Source: CAYVLI01 sp964452105 [NCBI: uncultured Nitrospinota bacterium] (GTDB lineage: Bacteria > JAUXIQ01). Taken from it: a DNA stretch of 20,889 nucleotides. Of the stretch, positions 1 to 9,253 are shown piece after piece. A program made the translations under genes and the position numbers. The stretch spans positions 1 to 20,889 of the forward strand of contig CAYVLI010000009.1 of assembly GCA_964452105.1 (NCBI GenBank), written 5' to 3'. Each line of letters starts with the position of its first letter. Position 1 is the first letter of the stretch. Below the pieces are notes generated by a model. The model did not search any database. It saw nothing but the letters and a program-made list of their open reading frames with translations, and was not told where the DNA came from.

Positions 1-119
1 AAAACCGTGAGCAGTGTATTATCCGCGGAACCGCCCCTGTCCAGCCTGGTTATGATGTGCAACACCCTGCAACGGTCGTCGACGCCTCTCATCTCTCGAC
101 CCGCCAGAAAAGCTGCCAT
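1..119 (-). CDS. Glycosyltransferase family 4, N-terminal fragment (runs off left edge)
   Basis: Thirty-nine codons are visible from an ATG at 119, reading leftward out of the window. Residues 18-38 (RVLHIITRLDRGGSADNTLL) are the typical first beta strand and glycine-rich loop of GT4 glycosyltransferases (V-L-H-I-I-T-R-L-D-x-G-G). A GGAGGG sequence lies about 12 nt upstream of the ATG, rather far. A second in-frame ATG (residue 10) is an alternative start. The gene follows the preceding glycosyltransferase by about 50 nt on the same strand and so continues the EPS operon. Substrate and linkage cannot be told from this fragment. The family assignment rests only on the N-terminal motif and the context. 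Confidence 0.72.
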   Translation of the reverse strand, partial: MAAFLAGREMRGVDDRCRVLHIITRLDRGGSADNTLLTV

Positions 120-171
120 AAGCTTTTATTACCCTCCGACGCCACGCATGAACTTTTTTGACCGGCTCTCT

Positions 172-1308
172 TCAAAGGAGGCTGCGAATAATTTCGATTC
201 TGTCCTCCCAGCGGAATTGCTTGCATACCCGTTTCAACCCCTGGGCCCCCATCTCTCGCGCAAGCTCATGGTTCGTGAGCAGAACGGTTATAGCCTCTGA
301 GATTTCTTTGATACTCAGAGGGTCTACCAGATAACCCGTTTCGCCGTGAACCACTGCCTCCTCCGTGCCGCCGCTTTTACCTGCTACAACTGCTTTGCCT
401 GCTGCGGCTGCTTCGAGGAATACTATACCGAACCCTTCCACGTTCCCCCTGGAGGGAATGTCCCGGGACAATTGAACGAAAAGGTCGCAGCAACCGTAAT
501 AGGCGGGCAGCGTCTCCCGGCTGACATAGCCGGCAAATACAACCTGTTCTCTCACCCCCATCTCAACGGCCAGCGCCTCCAATTGTTTGCCGTAGGGCCC
601 GGTGCCTACAATCAGGTATGCCACGCCGGGTACTCGCTGCATGATTACAGGCAGGGCACGTATTAGCATATCGTGCCCCTTCATCTCCACTATTCTACCT
701 ACCGTCAGGATAACTTTCTTACCCTCCAGCCCGTGCTTCTGCCTTATTTGCAGGGTGTCAGCCGGATGGCGGTATGGCGCGGCATCGACGCCGGGAGTAA
801 TGACCAAAAAACGGTTCCTGACTCCATAGCCCTCATATTCTTCTCTGGTGTACCGACTGTTAACGACCAGCGCCCTTGCTCTATTAAAGATGGGCATAAA
901 CCAACCATCGGGCAACCCCAGGGTGCGATATTTCTGCAACTCGCCGCTGTGCAGGTAAAGGTAGTAGGGTATCCCAAAGAGCCTGCAGCACAGGTAACAG
1001 GTCACGCCCGACGATATGCCGTGGCCGCCATGAATTACCCGAATCTCCTCCTTGCGGATAACGGCGAGCGTGTGGATTAATAGCATGAGAATCTGGCGCA
1101 ATTTTTCAGGGTATGAATCGGCGGTCATCAAGGGTTTTCGATAGGTGCGCTGGCCGGAAATCCCGTCCCAGACGCCATATCCCTGGGCGGCGGGGGCCAG
1201 TATCGCCACTTTCTCCGGCGGTAGAGCCGACCAGAGGTGCCAGAGGTAGTTGGATATTCCTCCCTGCACCGGGGGGTAGTCGCACGTTATGAGAAGAGTC
1301 TTACCCAT
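172..1308 (-). CDS. GT4-type glycosyltransferase
   Basis: A 378-aa GT-B fold protein predicted to transfer a sugar from a nucleotide-sugar donor onto a growing lipid-linked glycan at the cytoplasmic face of the membrane. The N-terminal domain opens with LLITCDYPPVQGGISNYLW (residues 5-23), the usual acceptor-side glycine loop. The C-terminal donor domain contains VGRIVEMKGHD (203-213), VGTGP (234-238) and the E-x7-E motif EGFGIVFLE (291-299). A GGTEEAV stretch follows at 313-319. Length is normal for the family. The ATG directly abuts the TGA of the upstream adenylate-forming enzyme (TGAATG), so the two are probably translationally coupled. Donor sugar and linkage cannot be read from the sequence. 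Confidence 0.93.
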   Translation of the reverse strand: MGKTLLITCDYPPVQGGISNYLWHLWSALPPEKVAILAPAAQGYGVWDGISGQRTYRKPLMTADSYPEKLRQILMLLIHTLAVIRKEEIRVIHGGHGISSGVTCYLCCRLFGIPYYLYLHSGELQKYRTLGLPDGWFMPIFNRARALVVNSRYTREEYEGYGVRNRFLVITPGVDAAPYRHPADTLQIRQKHGLEGKKVILTVGRIVEMKGHDMLIRALPVIMQRVPGVAYLIVGTGPYGKQLEALAVEMGVREQVVFAGYVSRETLPAYYGCCDLFVQLSRDIPSRGNVEGFGIVFLEAAAAGKAVVAGKSGGTEEAVVHGETGYLVDPLSIKEISEAITVLLTNHELAREMGAQGLKRVCKQFRWEDRIEIIRSLL

Positions 1309-2679
1309 TCAGCCTCCATGAATACGGCCTTCGGCCACCTCGGAGATGAAGTATCGTATCTTCCCCGACTTATCCCTCGGGAGAGCGTCCACTCTCTCCA
1401 CGGTGAGCTGCACATCTTCACCAAGAAAGCGCCCCAACTGCTCTCTCATATAGCGTTCTACCTCTTCGCTCAACTCTGTGTCCCGGTTCACCAGGAGCGC
1501 CAGGCGCTCAAGACTCTTCTGCACCACCACATATTCCCCTATACCGAGGCCCATTGACTCGAGCGCACGGTTTATGTAACTCAGCAGCTCGCTGTGCACG
1601 GGGCTTCCGTCTCGGGCAAGCATGAGGTCGTTGACGCGTCCCTGAATCGATTCCACGAGAGGGAGCCCCCGGCCGCAGGCGCACCGCTTTTCAGAAAGTG
1701 CGGCGCAGTCTCCCAGGTCGTAGCGGATGACGGGGAAAGCGAAATTCCTGAGACAGGTTACCACCACCCTGCCCGCTTCACCGGTCTGCACTGGTTCATT
1801 CGAATCGAGCTTGAGCACCTCCAGATAGACGTTTTCCATTGACAGATGTAACCCTCCATGAGTGCATTGGAAAGCTATGACACCGACTTCGCTGGCGCCG
1901 TATTCGTCTGCTACGGGGCAGTTGAAGGCATCCTCTATAATCCGGCGCTGCCAACCATAAAGAATCTCCGAGGTGGATATTACCACTTTCGGCCTCCAGC
2001 TTCCGGATGAGCCGCCGGCAGTTTTAACGAAGTCGGCGAACCTGGCCAGCGCGGATGCGTAGCCATAGAGATAGAGCGGCCGTTTGCGGAGGCATTTCTC
2101 GTAAAAACGGGACATCTCGAGTTCCGAAAGCTTGAATGCAGAGAGCCTCAACCTCTTCAGCAAATAGTCCTTCATGGCTTCGTATGAATACTTTGACGAG
2201 AGGAGGGGATAACCCCAGATCTTTGCGTTGGGCTGGCCCGGTTTCAGGCCGTACCAGCTGAACCCCCTCCACTGAGCCGCATGATGATAACCGAGGGCCT
2301 CCCTGGAAAGGTAGAGGGTTAAGGGCGCTCCGGTGGTGCCGCTGCTGTGATTGACGGTGGTGCGGCCGAATCCTTTTATTAAAATCTCGCGGGAGTCTAT
2401 CGTCACCTCTTCCCTGGTGAGCAGAGGCAGCTTGCTCAAATCCTCAGGCCCCTTAATGTCTCCGGGCCTGAGGCCGGCGGCATCTAACTTGCGCCTGTAG
2501 TGTGGAGACCGGCCGTAAGAGTGCTCCAGGAGGTCGCTGAGCTTAGCCCACTGTAAGGTTTTAAGTTCCTGAAGCGGCATCCACTGCGTGCTTTCAAGCT
2601 CTTTCAAGCGCCTGTGGACATGCTCGCCCCGCAGAAACTGGACACCGAAATAGAGCTGCCTGTACAACCACTCATTCAT
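1309..2679 (-). CDS. PaaK/CapK-like adenylate-forming enzyme (phenylacetate-CoA ligase family)
   Basis: A 456-aa member of the ANL (acyl-CoA synthetase) superfamily, closest in layout to phenylacetate-CoA ligase and to CapK-type proteins of capsule loci. The ATP-binding loop SSGTTGAP is at 112-119, the DEYGASE motif at 258-264 and the IRYDLGD motif at 318-324. The CxCGR cysteine motif follows near 333-337, and a C-terminal lysine (DKSGKIRYF) lies in the usual catalytic position. The family activates carboxylic acids as adenylates and usually then as CoA thioesters. Because it sits between glycosyltransferase genes and is coupled to the next one, a role in activating an acyl or amino-acyl substituent for the glycan is more likely than phenylacetate catabolism. 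That role is inferred from context only. Confidence 0.88.
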   Translation of the reverse strand: MNEWLYRQLYFGVQFLRGEHVHRRLKELESTQWMPLQELKTLQWAKLSDLLEHSYGRSPHYRRKLDAAGLRPGDIKGPEDLSKLPLLTREEVTIDSREILIKGFGRTTVNHSSGTTGAPLTLYLSREALGYHHAAQWRGFSWYGLKPGQPNAKIWGYPLLSSKYSYEAMKDYLLKRLRLSAFKLSELEMSRFYEKCLRKRPLYLYGYASALARFADFVKTAGGSSGSWRPKVVISTSEILYGWQRRIIEDAFNCPVADEYGASEVGVIAFQCTHGGLHLSMENVYLEVLKLDSNEPVQTGEAGRVVVTCLRNFAFPVIRYDLGDCAALSEKRCACGRGLPLVESIQGRVNDLMLARDGSPVHSELLSYINRALESMGLGIGEYVVVQKSLERLALLVNRDTELSEEVERYMREQLGRFLGEDVQLTVERVDALPRDKSGKIRYFISEVAEGRIHGG

Positions 2680-2718
2680 ATCTTACGTCTCATCTCAACG
2701 CGGAGAGAAGTAATCTCG

Positions 2719-3882
2719 TCACCGCTCGCCTGCCGTTCTCGAAGGCACGACGTTTTTTTCGGACAGCGCCTTCAGATAAAGCTCTTCAATCCTTTTAGTC
2801 GTCAGGTTAAGATCGAAATTATTCTTCACTCTCTCCCGGCCTGCCATACCCATGCAGCGGCGCATATCCCTGTCTTTCAGAAGGGTGATTATAGCTTCAG
2901 CGATTCTTTTTTCATCGCCGGGTTCGATTAGTATTCCGGAATTGCCGTCCTCGACGATCTCGGGCACACCCCCCACTCTCGTCGCCACGACCGGTTTTCC
3001 CATGGCCATGGCCTCAAGCAGAGACGTTGGCAACCCTTCAACGGTTGAGGTCAGGACGAAGACGTCCATGACGGACAGAAGCGAAGGAACGTCATCCCTG
3101 TACCCGGTGAATATGCAGGACTCTTCCAGACCCAGTTCAGCGGCCAGTTTCTGAAGCGATTCACTCATGGGGCCGTCTCCCGCAATGATGCACCGGGCCT
3201 TTGGAAAGACGCGGGTCACCTTGAGCATGGCCCTGATGAGGGTCTCCAGTGATTTCTCCGGTGAAAGGCGGGCTACCGTACCAACTATCATAGGACCATA
3301 TACCGCGGGCGGTCCTGTTACTATGTGCTGGGCGCGTTTACCAATGTAAAACCGGGAGAGGTCCACCCCGTTGTAAATGACCTCCAGCCTGGATTCATCC
3401 GGATACCCATCATCTATCAGCTTTCGCCGCACCGCATCGGAGACAGCTATGGCCCTGTCACACAAGCGAAAGGTGAGTCTGTCTGGAAATCCATAGATGG
3501 CTTTCTTGAGAGGCCGCATATCCGTTATGGCGGATACAGGCATATGATAGGTGGATATTATAGCCGCCCCCGCCCGCCTGCCCGCAAGGCGTCCGAGGAG
3601 GTTGGTGCGGGTATCATGGCTGTGAATTACATTGATACCCGTCTTTTTAAGCACGTTCACCAACTGCCACAGTGCAACGGGGAACGAGATACCGCTCCAG
3701 TTCAACACTATCGCCTGTGCGCCGCATCCCTTCACTGCCTCGACCAGCGGCCCCTCCTCTGGAAAGGCGGCATAAACCCGGTACTTCGACCTGGAAAAGT
3801 GGCGAACCAGGGATAACACGTGCGCTTCACCTCCACCCCATCCGGTGGAGTTGATTATTTGCATCAGTCCTATTTCTCGCAT
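2719..3882 (-). CDS. GT4-type glycosyltransferase
   Basis: A 387-aa GT-B glycosyltransferase predicted to act in EPS repeat-unit assembly in the cytoplasm. The N-terminal domain shows MQIINSTGWGGGEAHVL (residues 7-23), the characteristic glycine-rich loop. HSHDTRTNLLGR (88-99) and the linker YNGVDLSRF (170-178) are also typical. The donor domain has VARLSPEKSLETLI (203-216), AGDGPM (234-239), FTGYRDDVP (258-266) and the E-x7-E motif EGLPTSLLE (282-290). The ATG at 3882 is preceded by a GGCGGG Shine-Dalgarno and lies 7 nt after the preceding gene's stop, so it is operonic. A 39-nt gap separates it from the adenylate-forming enzyme downstream. Sugar specificity is unknown. Confidence 0.93.
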   Translation of the reverse strand: MREIGLMQIINSTGWGGGEAHVLSLVRHFSRSKYRVYAAFPEEGPLVEAVKGCGAQAIVLNWSGISFPVALWQLVNVLKKTGINVIHSHDTRTNLLGRLAGRRAGAAIISTYHMPVSAITDMRPLKKAIYGFPDRLTFRLCDRAIAVSDAVRRKLIDDGYPDESRLEVIYNGVDLSRFYIGKRAQHIVTGPPAVYGPMIVGTVARLSPEKSLETLIRAMLKVTRVFPKARCIIAGDGPMSESLQKLAAELGLEESCIFTGYRDDVPSLLSVMDVFVLTSTVEGLPTSLLEAMAMGKPVVATRVGGVPEIVEDGNSGILIEPGDEKRIAEAIITLLKDRDMRRCMGMAGRERVKNNFDLNLTTKRIEELYLKALSEKNVVPSRTAGER

Positions 3883-3889
3883 TTCCCGC

Positions 3890-5086
3890 CTATTTACATG
3901 CCTCCACTATCGCCTGGATACGACCATGCAGCTTCTGGCCTATTCGCTGCCAGCCGTGATTCTCGATTACCGAATCCCTTGCCGCCCGACCGAGACTTCT
4001 CCTCTCTTCCCGGCTTTCAAGAAGCCTGACGACCTCGTCGGCGAAGCTACCGGGGCTTTCGGCTACCACCACCTCTCCTCCCGGTTCCGCTTTTATTCCT
4101 GAAAGGCTCTGGGGAGTACACACTACTGGTTTGGCCATGGCCATGGCCTCCAGAAGCTTGTTCTTGACGCCCATGCCCATCCTCATGGGACAGACGAATA
4201 TGGCGGCGGAATCGAGGTATGTTCTGACGTCCTCAACGAAGCCTGTCACCACGGTATTGCGAAATCGCTTCAGCCTCTCACGAACCCTGTCGCCGGGGTC
4301 GTTACCCACCACCAGGAAACGCACTTCCGGCCGCTTCTTCAAAATGAGGGGGAGTATCCGCCTGCAAAAATAGAGAGCGGCTTCAAAGTTGGGATAATAG
4401 TTCATGGCCCCGGTGAATATCAGGTCGGGATGCCCTTCGTCGTTTCCCCGGGGGCTGAAATATTCAGAGTCCACTCCATTCGGCAGGACTTCCGTTTTCA
4501 GCCGGGAGCAGTTTCGGAGCGCCGCATCCCTGTCCAGGGAAGTAGTAAACATCACCAGGTTAAAGTTAAGGTAGGCCCGGGCCTCGTATCTTCCCATCTT
4601 TTGCCAGTCAACGAAGGCTTTGAGTTTTTCCACGGGATGCGAGGTGTGGCTTATCTTCTGCCTGCTCACCTCCGAAACACAGTCAACGGCGTCCAGAACC
4701 TTAGGCAGCTCCCTTAGGGACGAGTAATACTGGGCCATTTCCATGTTGAAGACCAGTGCGGCATCCATGCTCTTTTCAGCAGCGCACTCACGCACCGTTT
4801 CGTCCATGGCTCCCATTCTATGCTGACTCACCGAGTAAGGGCGGGGCTCAAAGATATTTTTCATCCTGGCGCGTACTCCTCTAACGACCCTGCGTTCTAT
4901 TGTATAAACCTTATCGAAGATGTCCTTCAGTTTCGGCAGATAATCCAACTCTTCGGCGGCGCCTATAAAAGTCGCCAGAGACAGACGGTTCAAGCGGCTC
5001 AGTTCTCTTGTTAGATGATATACGCGCCTCCTGTGGCCGTCGTGCGGCGGATAGGGCAATCTGTGAGTGAGCACCATGAGTTTCAT
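3890..5086 (-). CDS. Glycosyltransferase resembling the PEP-CTERM/XrtA-associated Stp1 type
   Basis: A 398-aa glycosyltransferase. The start MKLMVLTHRLPYPPHDG, the linker LPNGVDSEYFSP (201-212), FTGAMNYYPNFEA (224-236) and the donor-site region GVKNKLLEAMAMAKPVV (306-322) match the layout I know from the PEP-CTERM/EpsH1-associated sugar transferases (TIGR03087-like). These lack the canonical E-x7-E spacing of ordinary GT4 enzymes. The ATG overlaps the stop of the upstream glycosyltransferase by 4 nt (ATGA), which implies translational coupling. The family assignment is from motif memory and was not searched. The XrtA-type ATPase in the same locus supports it, but no exosortase is present in the window. 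Confidence 0.87.
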   Translation of the reverse strand: MKLMVLTHRLPYPPHDGHRRRVYHLTRELSRLNRLSLATFIGAAEELDYLPKLKDIFDKVYTIERRVVRGVRARMKNIFEPRPYSVSQHRMGAMDETVRECAAEKSMDAALVFNMEMAQYYSSLRELPKVLDAVDCVSEVSRQKISHTSHPVEKLKAFVDWQKMGRYEARAYLNFNLVMFTTSLDRDAALRNCSRLKTEVLPNGVDSEYFSPRGNDEGHPDLIFTGAMNYYPNFEAALYFCRRILPLILKKRPEVRFLVVGNDPGDRVRERLKRFRNTVVTGFVEDVRTYLDSAAIFVCPMRMGMGVKNKLLEAMAMAKPVVCTPQSLSGIKAEPGGEVVVAESPGSFADEVVRLLESREERRSLGRAARDSVIENHGWQRIGQKLHGRIQAIVEACK

Positions 5087-6249
5087 GACTTGCTCCGCGG
5101 CCTCACTTCCATTAAATCTCGATAAATGTCCTCCACCTTGCGGCTCTGAAGGGCGGCGTCGAACTCCCTGGCCGCTCTCTTCTCCCCTTGCTCTCCCATG
5201 GCCCTTCGCAGCTCTTCATCGTCGAGGAGGCTGATCACCGCGGATGCGAACCGCTCCGGCCTCCCGGGCTCCACCAGGAAGCCGGTCACGTTATCAATCA
5301 CCGTTTCACGAAGCCCTCCTGCATTTGAGGCTACCACAGGGAGCCGGGATGCCATAGCCTCCACGGCCACCAGGCCGAAGGTCTCCATGAGGGAGGGGAT
5401 TACCAGCACGTCCAGAGCCGACATCACGGCGGGCACGTCCTCCCTGTATCCCGTGAAAAGGATGTCGTTTCCCAGGCCTGACTCTCTTGCGAGGCTGGCT
5501 ATCTCTTCCCCGTATCTCTCATCGCCTTCCCTCTCGAACACTCGCGCTCCCACTACAACGAACCTGGCATTAGGATACTTTTCCTTAATCAGAGCCGCAC
5601 AGCGAATGAATGTCTTGTGCCCTTTGACCGCCTGGAACCTCCCCACCATACCCACCAGGGGCGCGTCGTTCAGAACGCCGAACTCTTCCCTGAGCGCATC
5701 CCTGCAGCCGCGCTCGACATATTTCTCCCTCTCTATTCCTGGATGGACTACTTCTATGAGATGGGGACGAACGTAGCCGCTGCCGCCGAGCTTCTCCCTT
5801 ACGGTTCGGGAGACCGCTATAACCCTGTCCACCATTCTGGAGGTGTACCAACCCGTCAGCCTCCTGGCGGGCCACCATCCGTGGCAGGTCCATACCACAG
5901 GGACTCTCAGAAGTCTGGCCGACAGCGAAGCCGTCACCATGGTGGAAAAGGTATTTGCGTGCACCAACCCCACGCACTCCTTTCTCATCAGCGCGCACAA
6001 CCTGACGGAGGAGTGAGCGGGGAAGTAAGGGATAATACCTCCCCATAGGCACGGTTTTCCCATGGGCAGCAGTTCCGTCCTTATCCCTGCTTTGCCGGCT
6101 GCCTCTACCAGAGGGCCGTTGGCGGGGCAGAGGAGAAGAGGAGAGAACCTTTCCCTGTTCAGGTGCTTCATGTGCAGAAGCAGGTGCACCTCTCCTCCAC
6201 CCAGGCCGACCAGCTCCGACGTGAACAAAACTGTCACGGGTTCAGCCAA
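5083..6249 (-). CDS. GT4-type glycosyltransferase
   Basis: A 388-aa GT-B enzyme. Residues 7-26 (VLFTSELVGLGGGEVHLLLH) form the N-terminal strand and glycine loop, and TCHGWWPARR (121-130) lies near the acceptor site. VGRFQAVKGHKTFI (202-215), FTGYREDVPAVM (265-276) and the E-x7-E motif ETFGLVAVE (289-297) define the donor domain. The chosen start is a TTG preceded by GAGGAAG at about 9 nt. An in-frame GTG four codons later is possible. An 88-nt gap containing no obvious gene or terminator separates it from the flippase. It probably adds one residue of the EPS repeat unit; the donor is unknown. Confidence 0.92.
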   Translation of the reverse strand: MAEPVTVLFTSELVGLGGGEVHLLLHMKHLNRERFSPLLLCPANGPLVEAAGKAGIRTELLPMGKPCLWGGIIPYFPAHSSVRLCALMRKECVGLVHANTFSTMVTASLSARLLRVPVVWTCHGWWPARRLTGWYTSRMVDRVIAVSRTVREKLGGSGYVRPHLIEVVHPGIEREKYVERGCRDALREEFGVLNDAPLVGMVGRFQAVKGHKTFIRCAALIKEKYPNARFVVVGARVFEREGDERYGEEIASLARESGLGNDILFTGYREDVPAVMSALDVLVIPSLMETFGLVAVEAMASRLPVVASNAGGLRETVIDNVTGFLVEPGRPERFASAVISLLDDEELRRAMGEQGEKRAAREFDAALQSRKVEDIYRDLMEVRPRSKS

Positions 6250-6337
6250 CAGCAGCGTCTTCCTCTAAAATCAATTTAATACCTTATTTGTCATCCCGGC
6301 CTGCCGCTCCCAGCCAAAACCGGGTAAGGTCCGCCGT

Positions 6338-7770
6338 CTAAGCTCCACGGAAGAAAACATCGGCCAACACTCTTCTGTCTTCCGCATCTATCGCCCCGCT
6401 GAGGAACAGGAAGCCGAAATAGACGGCCGCGCCCAACACCACAAGCAGGACCAGGTTATAATCCTTGACGACCAGCAATACCGCAGCCATTAGCAAGGAA
6501 CCGGCTCCGGCCTTGAGCATTGGCCCGGCCGTGTTGACCCTGACGATGTTCCGGGTGACGAACAGAAAGTTGGCGGTGAAACCGGCCGCTTCGGTAAAAA
6601 CCGTGGTGTAACTTGCAGCCAGGTAACTGTGTTTGGGAATAAGCCACAGGTTCAGAAGAATGTTCAAAACCAGCATGCCTCCCGTGGTAAAAACCAAAAA
6701 CTTTTGCCTGTCTGACGAGTAGAGAACAAAGGATAAAAGCACATTGAAAAACACGAATACCAGCGCCCATACCAGTATTCGCAGGGGGAGCGCGGCATTA
6801 ACGAATTCAACCGAGTAGAGGAACAGGATGAAGCGGTCTGCAAGAATGGTCGTCCCCACCGCGATGGGCAGGGACAAAAAAAAAGCAACTTGAAAGTCTT
6901 CTGATAAGCCCTGTCGAAGGTCTCCCTGGAATCCCCATACAGTCTGGAGAGCACCGGGAACAGGGCAGTGCATATTGCGGTGGAAATGAACAGAAGCGAC
7001 TCCACCAGCCCGAAGGCTGCGTTGTACAATCCCACCGCCAGGTCGCCTTTCATGAATGAGAGCATGACGGTGTCCATCCTGAAATACATGCTTACGAAAA
7101 TTCCGGCCAGCGCAAACGGCACACCCTGCCGCAAAAGCTGCAGGAGGAAAGTCTTATCCGGGCGAAGTGCCATCGGCCCCACTTTCTTACGGTAAACCGC
7201 CGCCCAGACGGGAACCATTATCAGTCCCGCAACCAGATAGACCAGGAAAAGAGCCACCAGGCCGTAATTCAGGATAATGACCATGAAGCCCATCCCTACG
7301 ACCAGAGCCCGAAATATTATCTCCAGGGCGGTGGTGTCGCTCATCATTTCGTGGGCCATGAGGATGGATTTAAAGCATGCCATGAATAACATTGGCAGCA
7401 GCGACAGACCTACGATGAGAAGACCGAGGTTTACCGCCCGTCCCTTCCCCAGAAAGGGAATTAGTGCGAACAGTATCCCCAGGGAGACGGCGCAGAGGAA
7501 CAGTTTCAGGTAAGCGCTGTTCACTAGGTAATAACTTGACTTGCTCTTCTCTCTGGCCACATCCCGGATGATGATGGTGTCCAGGCCGAAGCCGGTAAAT
7601 ACCGTCAGAAAGGAGATGAGGGAATAGACGAAGGTATATTTCCCGAAACCTGCTCCGCCGAGGTAGCGGGCCACGAAAACCATCAGGATGACGGACAGGA
7701 CCTTGGTGGTCACCAGGGAAACCGTAATCAGGAGAGAATTTTTCGCTACCCTCTTCGCTGTCGTATCCAG
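6338..7770 (-). CDS. Wzx-type polysaccharide flippase, split by a -1 frame change
   Basis: A MATE/MVF-like integral membrane protein predicted to flip lipid-linked glycan repeat units across the inner membrane. It is in two frames. The 5' frame (7770 to about 6885) gives the conserved start AKRVAKNSLL, then RYLGGAGFGKYTF and many hydrophobic helices. It then continues as nonsense (CPCPSRWGRP) to a stop at 6664. The 3' frame resumes at the 9-T run with LSLPIAVGTTILADRFILFLYS and ends at 6338. Joined, the product is about 476 aa, normal for the family. The likely start is CTG 7770, about 7 nt after AGAGGGG and overlapping the previous gene's end; a GTG at 7713 would delete the conserved N-terminal helix. 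The break could be a sequencing error, a mutation, phase variation, or programmed or transcriptional slippage. Confidence 0.85.
6876..6884 (-). other. 9-nt T homopolymer at the flippase frame change
   Basis: Nine consecutive A on the plus strand are nine T in the flippase message. The upstream frame reads CTT TTT TTT TGT and the downstream frame reads GCT TTT TTT TTG. A 10-T or 7-T run, or a -1 slip during transcription or translation, restores one continuous flippase reading frame. Confidence 0.9.
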
Positions 7771-7772
7771 AT

Positions 7773-9185
7773 TCAGACCCCTCTAAAGGCAAGCCTTTCC
7801 GCTTCCGGCGCCGGTACGGTTTCTCCTGAATCAATCTCATCCAGCCCGGGCAACGAGATGACCATAGCGGCGTAAAACCAGAAAGGCTCCATTATACGCA
7901 CGATGATGAAGGTGTTGGCTCCAATGGAATGAGCCATCATTGCCACCAATCCCGCGATCAGACCCAGGTATAGCGCCCTGCGTAAAGGACGCACCTCCAG
8001 CTTGTAATGACTCAAACCGAACTTCAAGACCGAAAGCAACAACCATAGAAAAGCTACCATTCCCACCAGACCCGATTCCACGAGCACCCTGAAGTACTGA
8101 GCATCAATGAATTTGTATCCGGTGACGCCATAACCAAGTACGGGTTTTCTGGCGAAATCCTTCAAGGCGTATTTCCAACTCTTGAGCCTTGCTGACGTGG
8201 ACGAGTCGAATGATAACTTTCCTATATGAACCGAGGAATAGTGTTTGCTGAAGGTATATTTCACCCTTTTTCGCACCGCATCCGGCATGATCAAAGGGCC
8301 GACTATTAAAAATACTACGAGGATCGTAACCAGTTGCCTTCTCCAATCACTGAAGAGCATGAAGACCAGATAGGTGGGAATAATGGCAACCCAGGAGCTT
8401 CTGGAAAGGGTAAACAATAAAGAGGCGAACAGCAGAAGACCCAGAATCAGCAGAACGGCTTTCGCCCTGGGTGAAACGGAATTCCTGGTAAACACCAAGG
8501 CCATGGTAATGGCCATTATCAGCATCAGGTATCCGCCGAAAGTGTTGGGCTCTCCTGACTCACCCTCGAAGGGGGCTGAGATTCTTCCTCCGCCAGGTAT
8601 TTGTCTCAGCGCATTGAGGGATACGATGGCGGCGGTGATGAGAATGGCTATCAAGAAATTCCTCACCTGCTTTTCGCTGCTCAGATAGTTTGCCACCATG
8701 AAATAGATTACAAAGAACTCGAAGTATTTCAAGACGAAGAAGAAGCCGGTCTTTATCTCCACCCTTCCCGCCATCATGCCCAGGGCGGTGGCCACTGCGG
8801 TTACGATGATGTAGAAAAATATATGCCTGTTTATGGAGGTGCGGATAACGAGCCCCAGTTCCTTGTGTATTGCTGTCCGCACGAACCAGCTGAAACCGAT
8901 TATTACCATGAGGAAATCGTCGAGCCTGAGGGTAATACCCCGGCCCAGAGATGCCGCACCGGTGGCGCCCACGGTAATTTCCGGAGAGAGAAGCATGGAG
9001 AAGATGAGCATATAGAGGGCTGCCACCGGGCTGATGAAAGCCACGGTGAAAATAACCAGAGCGCCAACCAGGCCCACTGCCCGGGGGGCACCGTATGTGG
9101 CGACGATGACCCCTACGGCCAAACAGATCAGCACCAGGAGGACGAAGAGGGAAGCCTGCCCGCCAGTGGATCTGCTGCGACGCAT
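7773..9185 (-). CDS. O-antigen polymerase/ligase-like membrane protein (Wzy/WaaL family)
   Basis: A roughly 470-aa polytopic membrane protein with about eleven hydrophobic segments, predicted to polymerise or ligate glycan units on the periplasmic side of the inner membrane. Diagnostic are FTLSRSSWVAIIPTYL (mid-protein) and the following large soluble loop with SSTSARLKSWKYALKDF and KPVLGYGVTGYKFID, the classic Wzy_C arrangement. The chosen ATG at 9185 gives MRRSRSTGG and then a first membrane helix. A TTG at 9239 would add 18 residues without a better ribosome site. A good GAGGAG sequence at 9280-9288 serves no obvious start in this frame. The stop overlaps the probable flippase ribosome-binding region. 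Polymerase and ligase cannot be told apart from sequence alone. Confidence 0.9.
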   Translation of the reverse strand: MRRSRSTGGQASLFVLLVLICLAVGVIVATYGAPRAVGLVGALVIFTVAFISPVAALYMLIFSMLLSPEITVGATGAASLGRGITLRLDDFLMVIIGFSWFVRTAIHKELGLVIRTSINRHIFFYIIVTAVATALGMMAGRVEIKTGFFFVLKYFEFFVIYFMVANYLSSEKQVRNFLIAILITAAIVSLNALRQIPGGGRISAPFEGESGEPNTFGGYLMLIMAITMALVFTRNSVSPRAKAVLLILGLLLFASLLFTLSRSSWVAIIPTYLVFMLFSDWRRQLVTILVVFLIVGPLIMPDAVRKRVKYTFSKHYSSVHIGKLSFDSSTSARLKSWKYALKDFARKPVLGYGVTGYKFIDAQYFRVLVESGLVGMVAFLWLLLSVLKFGLSHYKLEVRPLRRALYLGLIAGLVAMMAHSIGANTFIIVRIMEPFWFYAAMVISLPGLDEIDSGETVPAPEAERLAFRGV

Positions 9186-9253
9186 ACTACTAATGTCGGC
9201 TTTCGACCTGCAAACGGCGCCATGGTCCCCATCAGACAATATGCTATTTGCTC

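Noticed and set aside
2999-4150. Identical CCATGGCCATGGCCTC stretches near 3000 and 4133, looking like a repeat
   Set aside because: Both encode the conserved EAMAM(G/A)KP donor-site motif of glycosyltransferases, so the similarity is from protein conservation.
5198-5776. A 192-codon open frame on the plus strand opposite a glycosyltransferase
   Set aside because: It is a shadow of the GT4 gene 5083-6249. The protein is Ser/Arg/Thr-rich without motifs, and the opposite strand has full family motifs.
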